DNA from: Paenibacillus_AP thailandensis
GTDB taxonomy: Bacteria > Bacillota > Bacilli > Paenibacillales > Paenibacillaceae
Direction: 5' to 3'
DNA length: 64,000 nt
Assembly (NCBI RefSeq): GCF_042685365.1
Contig: NZ_JBHUMY010000007.1
Coordinates: 303,381-367,380, forward strand
The notes beneath the pieces are model-generated. The model did not search any database, was not told the origin of the DNA, and saw nothing but the letters and a program-made list of their open reading frames with translations. Shown one piece after another: positions 58,858 to 64,000 of the stretch. How positions within the stretch are numbered: position 1 is the first letter of the stretch; each line of letters begins with the position of its first letter. The position numbers and the translations under genes are program-made.

Positions 58858-58981
58858 CACAGCCCGCAGCTTTGCTCCACGATCCTCCTCCAAGCCCCTT
58901 AAGTCTCGGGCTGCAGGCCGATGAGCACGCTCTTCTCTTGGAATACAATGGTCTTATCCGTAGAGAGGAGCGTTTTTTTCT

Positions 58982-60286
58982 ATGAAGAAATCAAACCTGC
59001 TGTCCGGGAATCCTTTGCTTCATAACCGCCCGTATCTGTCCTTAATGGCGTCGCAGCTCGTAGCCAACATGGGCGATTGGCTTTACTTGATCGCGCTGCT
59101 GACGCTGATCGGCTTCAAGTGGAATGCCACCCCTTGGGAAATTACGCTAACGACGCTGTGCATGGTTCTGCCGATGTTGGTCGGCGGGCCCCTCACCGGA
59201 CTGCTTGCGGACCGCATGGAACGGAAAAAGCTGATGCTCTTGTCCGATTACGCGCGGATCGTCATTATGGTATTGCTTATTTTCGCCGCCGCCTTGTGGC
59301 AGGTTTACATTCTTCTTATAGCCAAAGGCTTCTTCGACATTTTGTTTTCCCCCGCCAAAAACGGCAAGCTGAAGGAAATCGTCCCGAACGGACAGCTTGA
59401 GCAGGCGGTAGCCGTAAGCGCGGTTATCGAGCAAGGGAGCAAAATGATCGGTCCCGCGATCGGCGGAGCGTTAGCGGGAGCTTTCGGCGAAACCGCATGT
59501 TTTGTCGTAAACGCTTGCGCTTTTGCGGTATCGGCGTTATTTCTGGCAAAGGTGCCCGGTAAGAACGCCGCCCCGATCGGGGAAGGGAAAGAGGTTGAGG
59601 CTAAACCGGCTCAGGCGGCTACCGGCTCCTTCTGGTCCGAGCTGGGGGCGGGCCTCCGGATCATAACCGGTATACCGGTGCTGGCTTACGGTCTTGTTAC
59701 GCTGGTTGCCGTACTGCTCGCGCTGCAAATCGCCGATTCGCAGGTCGTCGTCCTGTTCCGCGAAATTCCGGATATGCCTTCGGATTTGCTTGGCTACTGC
59801 ATCGGGCTGAGCGGGGTAGGGACGCTGCTGGCCACCTTTGCGCTTAAGCTGCTCCGAAAGTGGACCACCCTGGCCAAAATGGGCGCCGGAGGGGCGCTGC
59901 TCGGAGCCGTGTTTGCCGGCGCGGGGCTTCTCGCCTTCTATGGGCCGTTTGCCGCCGGCAACATCTTATTCGTTGTCTGCTTCTTTTTGGCCGGGTTTGG
60001 CGCCGGAATGACGTTCCTGCCGTTTCAAATTACGCTGCAGCAGGAAACGCCCGTCCATCAGACCGGCCGCGTATTTGGCACCGTTTCGAGCCTGACTTCC
60101 ACAGCAACGCTGCTTGGACCGCTTTTGGGCGGGCTATTCGTCACTTCGTTCGGAGCTGCTCCCGCCTTCCTGCTGTCGGGCGGAGCCGTCGCTTTGTTTG
60201 GCTTTGCGGTATTGCTGGTAAGCAAACGCTTCGTAGGCCGCCGCATGCCCTCCGCTTCCGGAGAACAGCTGCAGCAGCAATCCTGA
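58982..60286 (+). CDS. MFS transporter (enterobactin-exporter-like, MFS_3 type)
   Basis: A 434-residue permease of 12 helices. LTGLLADRMERKKLMLLSDY is the MFS motif A loop after helix 2, and FDILFSPAKNGKLKEIVPNG followed by QAVAVSAVIEQGSKMIGPAI are typical of the EntS/MFS_3 group. Members export siderophores or drugs, or have unknown substrates. GAGGAG is 11 bases before the ATG. No operon partner. It is 0.9 kb from a Fur-controlled iron gene but separated by tRNAs. Confidence 0.88.
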   Translation: MKKSNLLSGNPLLHNRPYLSLMASQLVANMGDWLYLIALLTLIGFKWNATPWEITLTTLCMVLPMLVGGPLTGLLADRMERKKLMLLSDYARIVIMVLLIFAAALWQVYILLIAKGFFDILFSPAKNGKLKEIVPNGQLEQAVAVSAVIEQGSKMIGPAIGGALAGAFGETACFVVNACAFAVSALFLAKVPGKNAAPIGEGKEVEAKPAQAATGSFWSELGAGLRIITGIPVLAYGLVTLVAVLLALQIADSQVVVLFREIPDMPSDLLGYCIGLSGVGTLLATFALKLLRKWTTLAKMGAGGALLGAVFAGAGLLAFYGPFAAGNILFVVCFFLAGFGAGMTFLPFQITLQQETPVHQTGRVFGTVSSLTSTATLLGPLLGGLFVTSFGAAPAFLLSGGAVALFGFAVLLVSKRFVGRRMPSASGEQLQQQS

Positions 60287-60305
60287 AACTGTGAACAACT
60301 TCTCA

Positions 60306-60388
60306 TGTGGATATGTGGATAATACCTGTTCATTCACGTAAGGCCTACGAAACAATCCTGTTTATAATGTGGATAGCGTTGTGTATAA
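60306..60388 (+). promoter_or_regulatory. Possible DnaA-box cluster
   Basis: One exact TGTGGATAA (60314-60322, complement of TTATCCACA) and three one-mismatch copies: TGTGGATAT (60306-60314), TGTGGATAG (60368-60376) and TGTGTATAA (60380-60388), all in the same orientation within 83 bp. Confidence 0.5.
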
Positions 60389-60440
60389 CGGAAGCCAACG
60401 TTAATTTCTTTTCTCTGAATCCTTATGTGGAAAAAATAAA

Positions 60441-60478
60441 AACCGGCGCATCGATCCGGAGATCGGCATGCGCCGGTT
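60441..60478 (-). terminator. Long hairpin, probable terminator
   Basis: AACCGGCGCAT pairs with ATGCGCCGGTT with inner CGATC/GATCG; TTTATTTTTT follows on the minus strand. It may back up the tRNA terminator or end plus-strand transcripts of the MFS gene less efficiently. Confidence 0.65.
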
Positions 60479-60544
60479 GTCGGTTATGATTGGGGTTGAT
60501 TCAAGCCTTATTCATTCCCGCTATCGGTCGGTGTGCGGATAAAC

Positions 60545-60571
60545 AAAAAAAACCTTGACGGCTCAAGGTTT
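60545..60571 (-). terminator. Terminator of the four-tRNA operon
   Basis: AAACCTTGA pairs with TCAAGGTTT over a 4-base loop, followed by a run of T residues on the minus strand. Confidence 0.85.
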
Positions 60572-60587
60572 ACGATCGTTTTATAAA

Positions 60588-60661
60588 TGGAGCGGGTGAT
60601 GGGAATCGAACCCACGCTATCAGCTTGGAAGGCTGAAGTTCTACCATTGAACTACACCCGC
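60588..60661 (-). tRNA. tRNA-Gly (anticodon TCC)
   Basis: Acceptor GCGGGTG/CACCCGC, anticodon loop CTTCCAA, T loop GGTTCGATTCC, encoded CCA. Last tRNA of the operon. Confidence 0.95.
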
Positions 60662-60668
60662 AAATGAA

Positions 60669-60745
60669 TGGTCGGGATGACACGATTCGAACATGCGACC
60701 CCCTGGTCCCAAACCAGGTGCTCTACCAAGCTGAGCTACATCCCG
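60669..60745 (-). tRNA. tRNA-Pro (anticodon TGG)
   Basis: Acceptor CGGGATG/CATCCCG, anticodon arm CTGGTTTGGGACCAG, T loop GTTCGAATC, encoded CCA. Confidence 0.95.
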
Positions 60746-60762
60746 ATATGAAGAAGTAAAAA

Positions 60763-60839
60763 TGGCGTGCCCTGAGAGATTCGAACTCCCGACCTTTTGA
60801 TTCGTAGTCAAATGCTCTATCCAGCTGAGCTAAGGGCAC
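60763..60839 (-). tRNA. tRNA-Arg (anticodon ACG)
   Basis: Acceptor GTGCCCT/AGGGCAC, anticodon arm TTGACTACGAATCAA, encoded CCA. The A34 would be edited to inosine. Confidence 0.95.
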
Positions 60840-60840
60840 A

Positions 60841-60915
60841 TGGAGCGGACGACGAGATTCGAACTCGCGACCCTCGCCTTGGCAAGGCGATGCTCTACCA
60901 CTGAGCCACGTCCGC
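60841..60915 (-). tRNA. tRNA-Gly (anticodon GCC)
   Basis: Acceptor GCGGACG/CGTCCGC, anticodon arm TCGCCTTGCCAAGGCGA, encoded CCA. First tRNA of the operon. Confidence 0.95.
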
Positions 60916-60964
60916 AGGGTTGCCGTGATCACCAACGATAGCATTTATCGCGGCGACAAGATAT

Positions 60965-60993
60965 AATATATCACGTTCCGGAGCAAAATGCAA
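60965..60993 (-). promoter_or_regulatory. Promoter of the four-tRNA operon
   Basis: TTGCAT (60988-60993) and TATATT (60965-60970) are 17 bases apart, about 50 bases before the first tRNA. Confidence 0.75.
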
Positions 60994-61085
60994 ATGTTTT
61001 TTATCGTTTTTTTTTATTTTTTTGGACTGCCGCCCTTTTATTATAGGTGATCCAGTTAAAGAATCAAGCTGCCGTCCATAATTCG

Positions 61086-61145
61086 AAAAAGCTTTCGCAT
61101 AGGCCATACGCCTCGGGCGTAACTGTGGCATGCGAAAGCTTTTTC
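61086..61145 (-). terminator. Terminator of the siderophore ATPase gene
   Basis: AAAAAGCTTTCGCAT pairs with ATGCGAAAGCTTTTT, with an inner ACGCC/GGCGT stem. The T/A symmetry makes it able to work in both directions. Confidence 0.85.
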
Positions 61146-61156
61146 TTAAGCAGCAT

Positions 61157-62002
61157 TCACGCGCTTGTCGCGGTCAACGCTTCCTCCCGGACGAAGATCG
61201 CTTTGTCCGCGGCCGGTTCCCCCGCCAGCGCGTACGGCAAACAAAGCGGAACCCCGGTGCGCGGATCCGGAACGATATCCGCCTCGATATTAAACACCTC
61301 TCGCAGAATGTCGTGCGTCATGACTTCTTCCGGCGTCCCTTCGCCAACGACCGTCCCTTTCTTGATGGCGATCATATGATGGGCATAACGCGAAGCGTGA
61401 TTCAGATCGTGAACCACCATCACGACCGTCCGATTATTCAGCTCGTTGAGCTTCTGCAGCAGATGCAGCACCTCGAGCTGATGAGCCATATCGAGAAAAG
61501 TCGTCGGCTCGTCAAGGAACAAAATATCCGTCTCTTGCGCCAATGCCATCGCGATCCATGCCCGTTGGCGTTGGCCGCCGGACAGTTGGTCGACAGGCCG
61601 GTCGGCGAATTCGCTCATACCGGTCGCTTCAACAGCCCATTTGACGATTTTCCGGTCTTCCTTCGAGACGGTGCCGAAGCCTTTCTGATAAGGAAATCTG
61701 CCGTAAGACACAAGCTCCGATACGGTTAAACCGTCCGGTGCAGTCGGATTTTGCGGAAGGATGGCGAGTTGTTTCGCTACCTCTTTCGTCGATTGCTTAT
61801 GAATCGATTTCCCGTCCAACAGAACGCTGCCTCCCGCCGGATTCATCAATCGCGCCATCGTTTTCAGAATGGTCGACTTGCCGGAACCGTTGGATCCTAC
61901 AAGCGCCGTAATTTTGCCTTGCGGGATAGCAATATTCAAATTTTGCACGATCAGCCGGTCATCGTAAGCAATGTTAAGGTTTGAAGTCGTTAAGCGAAAC
62001 AC
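61157..62002 (-). CDS. Iron-siderophore ABC transporter ATP-binding protein (FecE/YusV type)
   Basis: A 281-residue ATPase with Walker A GSNGSGKST (37-45), Q loop LPQNPTAPDG, signature LSGGQRQR, Walker B ILFLDEPTTFLD and H loop VVHDLNH. It fits the FhuC/FecE family that drives Fe-siderophore uptake. There are no permease or binding-protein genes beside it, like B. subtilis YusV, which serves several importers. The leader has three strong Fur-box-like palindromes. The frame opens at a GTG (62002) without a strong ribosome site, so the start is uncertain. Confidence 0.9.
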   Translation of the reverse strand: MFRLTTSNLNIAYDDRLIVQNLNIAIPQGKITALVGSNGSGKSTILKTMARLMNPAGGSVLLDGKSIHKQSTKEVAKQLAILPQNPTAPDGLTVSELVSYGRFPYQKGFGTVSKEDRKIVKWAVEATGMSEFADRPVDQLSGGQRQRAWIAMALAQETDILFLDEPTTFLDMAHQLEVLHLLQKLNELNNRTVVMVVHDLNHASRYAHHMIAIKKGTVVGEGTPEEVMTHDILREVFNIEADIVPDPRTGVPLCLPYALAGEPAADKAIFVREEALTATSA

Positions 62003-62043
62003 GAAACAAGCACGCCCCTTCCGTCACGTCTGTATATCATCAG

Positions 62044-62107
62044 ATTAGAATCATTCTAATGTTGAGAACAATTATCATTTATATCCATAATGATAATTGT
62101 TCTCAAC
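62044..62107. promoter_or_regulatory. Fur operator array
   Basis: ATTAGAATCATTCTAAT (62044-62060) is a perfect palindrome. GTTGAGAACAATTATCATT (62061-62079) is repeated exactly inverted at 62089-62107; each arm carries the TGATAATTGTTCTCA Fur half-site pattern. All lie 42-105 bp before the ATPase start. Confidence 0.85.
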
Positions 62108-62186
62108 GTTGTTGTCAATGGCGGATGGCGTTTCTTTTTTGATTAGATGACGTTTTGATTTAGGTTATACACATGTGAACAACCGT

Positions 62187-62927
62187 TTATTGAAGCTCAA
62201 AACCTTGTTTGCGCAAAAATTCCCGCATATGCGTACGGTTGCGGATTGCTTTCGCCGCCATCGCTTCCGACCAGGAAGCGGACGACTTCCCGTTCGAGCG
62301 TTCGGCCATATAGGCTTCGTGCACGCGGTCATATTGCTCGATCGCCTCTGTTGTGCGCTCGGCATCATACCGGTTTTCGAAATAAACGCCCGTTAAAGGC
62401 AGCCTGGGCCGCCGCAGCGGATTTTGGGCCGGAGTGCCGATACACATGCCAAACACCGGGTACACGCCCTCCGGAAGGTTCAGCAGGCGCGTCACTTCGT
62501 CCGGATTGTTCCGGATTCCTCCGATATACACAATGCCCAGACCAAACGATTCCGCCGCTATCGCGGCATTCTGCGCCGCCAATGCGGCATCCACGGTCGC
62601 CACGATGAAATTCTCCGTGTATAAGCCTGCCGATTCGGCGGCGGCGTTATGCCGGCTAACGGCTTGCCCGTATCTGTACAGATCGGCGCACCATACGAGG
62701 AAAACGGGCGCCTCCGCAACATAAGCCTGATTGCCGCTAAGTTCGGCAAGCTTGTCCCGCAGCTCCCGATCCGTAACGCCAACGACGGAAAACGCCTGCA
62801 TATTGCTGGACGTAGACGCGCATTGAGCCGCCTCCAGAATCGCTTGCAACTGTTCGGCGGGAACGGGATCAGCCGCAAACTGCCGGATGGACCTGTGCGA
62901 CGTTAACAGCTTTACGACTTCGTTCAT
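62187..62927 (-). CDS. Oxygen-insensitive NAD(P)H nitroreductase (NfsA/FRP family)
   Basis: A 246-residue FMN enzyme: HRSIRQFAADPVPAEQLQAI binds FMN phosphate, CASTSSNMQAFSVVGVTD is typical, and AAIAAESFGLGIVYIGGIRN covers the other FMN-binding loop. The C-terminal ~60 residues form the excursion seen in NfsA/FRP. It reduces nitro compounds, quinones or flavins by two electrons. The AAGGAG site is 14 bases from the ATG, a long spacing. It lies upstream of the Fur array, reading toward it. Confidence 0.88.
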   Translation of the reverse strand: MNEVVKLLTSHRSIRQFAADPVPAEQLQAILEAAQCASTSSNMQAFSVVGVTDRELRDKLAELSGNQAYVAEAPVFLVWCADLYRYGQAVSRHNAAAESAGLYTENFIVATVDAALAAQNAAIAAESFGLGIVYIGGIRNNPDEVTRLLNLPEGVYPVFGMCIGTPAQNPLRRPRLPLTGVYFENRYDAERTTEAIEQYDRVHEAYMAERSNGKSSASWSEAMAAKAIRNRTHMREFLRKQGFELQ

Positions 62928-63152
62928 GGGAACGGTTCACACTCCTTGTCTTCTATAAGGTTCGTCATATTCTACATTACGCTAAGCCGGTCAAAGGAGC
63001 AAATCGAAACTTGCTCGAACGGACGTTTGGTTTAAGCGTGTTCTCACAGCGTTATACCTGAATGTTAACGCTCCTTCCTTTACGAATCATTTATTGTTCG
63101 GCTTATATTACACCTCTGCGGGTGTTTCAATTCGGACCTATTACCTTGGATA

Positions 63153-63195
63153 CAAAAAAATCGGAAGCCCTTGTTAAACAAGGACTTCCGATTTG
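63153..63195 (-). terminator. Terminator of the rRNA-linked tRNA cluster
   Basis: AAATCGGAAG pairs with CTTCCGATTT, with inner CCTTGT/ACAAGG; TTTTTTT follows on the minus strand, just after tRNA-Leu. Confidence 0.88.
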
Positions 63196-63199
63196 ATTA

Positions 63200-63279
63200 T
63201 GCGCGTAGAGGGACTTGAACCCCCACGGTCTCCCGCTAGATCCTAAGTCTAGTGCGTCTGCCAATTCCGCCATACGCGC
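63200..63279 (-). tRNA. tRNA-Leu (anticodon TAG)
   Basis: Acceptor GCGCGTA/TACGCGC, anticodon arm CTAGACTTAGGATCTAG, long variable arm. CCA is not encoded. Confidence 0.93.
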
Positions 63280-63290
63280 AAATAAAAACA

Positions 63291-63363
63291 TGAGCCATGA
63301 AGGACTCGAACCTTCGACACCCTGATTAAAAGTCAGGTGCTCTACCAACTGAGCTAATGGCTC
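63291..63363 (-). tRNA. tRNA-Lys (anticodon TTT)
   Basis: Acceptor GAGCCAT/ATGGCTC, anticodon arm CTGACTTTTAATCAG. CCA is not encoded. Confidence 0.93.
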
Positions 63364-63368
63364 ATAAA

Positions 63369-63443
63369 TGGCTGGGGATCAAGGATTCGAACCTTGGAAT
63401 GACGGAGTCAAAGTCCGTTGCCTTACCGCTTGGCTAATCCCCA
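63369..63443 (-). tRNA. tRNA-Gln (anticodon TTG)
   Basis: Acceptor TGGGGAT/ATCCCCA, anticodon arm CGGACTTTGACTCCG, encoded CCA. Confidence 0.95.
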
Positions 63444-63458
63444 ACAATATTATTTATA

Positions 63459-63534
63459 TGGTGGAGGGTGAGGGGATCGAACCCCCGACCCTCTGCTTGT
63501 AAGGCAGATGCTCTCCCAGCTGAGCTAACCCTCC
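63459..63534 (-). tRNA. tRNA-Val (anticodon TAC)
   Basis: Acceptor GGAGGGT/ACCCTCC by pairing, anticodon arm CTGCCTTACAAGCAG, encoded CCA. Confidence 0.95.
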
Positions 63535-63556
63535 ACACGAATTGGGATGAAGTGGG

Positions 63557-63631
63557 TGGTGACCCGTAGGGGATTCGAACCCCTGTTACCTCCGTGAAAG
63601 GGAGGTGTCTTAACCCCTTGACCAACGGGCC
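63557..63631 (-). tRNA. tRNA-Glu (anticodon TTC)
   Basis: Acceptor GGCCCGT/ACGGGTC with a G-T pair, anticodon arm CCTCCCTTTCACGGAGG, encoded CCA. Confidence 0.95.
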
Positions 63632-63686
63632 ACACAGATGGCTCTACTTCCAATGGAAGCAGAAGCATATGAATGCATAAGTAAAA

Positions 63687-63762
63687 TGGAGCTCTCAACC
63701 GGGATCGAACCGGTGACCTCATCCTTACCATGGATGCACTCTACCGACTGAGCTATGAGAGC
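63687..63762 (-). tRNA. tRNA-Thr (anticodon GGT)
   Basis: Acceptor GCTCTCA/TGAGAGC, anticodon arm CATCCATGGTAAGGATG, encoded CCA. Confidence 0.95.
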
Positions 63763-63765
63763 AAA

Positions 63766-63841
63766 TGGCTCCCCGAACAGGACTCGAACCTGTGACAACT
63801 CGATTAACAGTCGAGTGCTCTACCGACTGAGCTATCAGGGA
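63766..63841 (-). tRNA. tRNA-Asn (anticodon GTT)
   Basis: Anticodon arm TCGACTGTTAATCGA, T arm AGGTTCGAGTCCT, encoded CCA. The acceptor stem TCCCTGA/TCGGGGA contains a T-G pair where most homologues have C-G. First tRNA after the rRNA gene. Confidence 0.94.
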
Positions 63842-63917
63842 ACATTGTAACTCAAAGCATTGCGCCTTGAAAACCGGATGCGAAAGGTTATGAACTTCTT
63901 TAGCTGCTTTTTGGGGT

Positions 63918-63970
63918 CCCCGCAAAGTATTCGGATTATGCTCCGGAAGCCTTCGCTTCACTTTGTGGGG
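63918..63970 (-). other. Stem-loop in the 23S-tRNA spacer
   Basis: CCCCGCAAAGT pairs with ACTTTGTGGGG (one mismatch) around a 31-base loop. It may be an rRNA processing stem; there is no T tract of terminator type directly after it. Confidence 0.5.
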
Positions 63971-63978
63971 TAATTTTA

Positions 63979-64000
63979 GGATAAGCCCTCGACCGATTAG
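63979..64000 (-). rRNA. 23S rRNA, 3' end only (partial)
   Basis: The last bases of the window read, on the minus strand, CTAATCGGTCGAGGGCTTAT, which matches the conserved 3' terminus of bacterial 23S rRNA. The rest lies beyond the right edge. Confidence 0.8.

Noticed and set aside
60723..61131. Short minus-strand frames over the tRNA operon
   Set aside because: The sequence is fully explained by tRNA-Pro, tRNA-Arg, tRNA-Gly and their promoter.
63127..63961. Overlapping short minus-strand frames at the right edge
   Set aside because: They run through seven tRNA genes and the rRNA spacer.

Overview
The window looks like chromosome from a Paenibacillaceae member (Paenibacillus or a close relative). 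The strongest sign is the cell-envelope and c-di-AMP block sigW, anti-sigma factor, cdaA, cdaR, glmM, glmS in the Firmicute order, with a glmS ribozyme in the glmS leader. Strong AGGAGG-type ribosome binding sites, frequent GTG and TTG starts, and a large multi-module secreted glycosidase fit the same group. Assignment below family level would be guesswork.

Left part (1-27 kb) is accessory backbone with several small regulated units and a lot of gene decay. In order it holds: a broken VOC gene; YitT; an NTR-like secreted protein; a tetR-doxX operon with an operator inside its own promoter; an XRE membrane regulator; an unknown membrane protein; and two SnoaL-like genes plus an FMN reductase that share a palindrome with an ArsR-SRPBCC fusion regulator. 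A hemicellulose operon follows (solute-binding lipoprotein, two permeases, GH2, large GH43-CBM6 enzyme) with an unusual ArsR-type regulator upstream. After it come chrA, a dead ArsA-like ATPase gene, SDR/AraC genes, an ECF sigma factor with a SnoaL-like tail, a broken SRPBCC gene, a stalk-domain protein and a decapitated sucrose phosphorylase gene.

Middle part (27263-42462) is the most remarkable: a 15.2 kb Tn7-like element at the attTn7 site. Its right end lies exactly 25 bp beyond the glmS stop codon. The ends share a 28-bp inverted repeat starting TGT and carry TnsB-site-like 19-mers in the classical Tn7 arrangement (three spaced copies left, four packed copies right). The transposition module has collapsed. 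An internal deletion fused the first 130 codons of tnsA to the last ~79 codons of a tnsD/tniQ gene, removing tnsB, tnsC and most of tnsD, while tnsE is intact. The cargo is an immunity island: a complete type II CBASS operon (patatin phospholipase, CD-NTase, E1-E2 Cap2, JAMM Cap3), and a type I restriction-modification operon (hsdM, hsdS, hsdR) led by an uncommon degenerate methylase-specificity fusion protein.

Right part (42.5-64 kb) is core chromosome: glmS with promoter and ribozyme, glmM, cdaR, cdaA, anti-sigma factor, sigW, a PDZ-less HtrA-like protease, ppc, an EmrAB-like drug efflux pair, a WrbA-like flavoprotein with two small companions, an MFS exporter, a possible DnaA-box cluster, four tRNAs, a Fur-boxed orphan siderophore ATPase (YusV type), a nitroreductase, and seven tRNAs following the 3' end of a 23S rRNA gene that enters from the right edge. 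No 5S gene is visible between the 23S end and the first tRNA.
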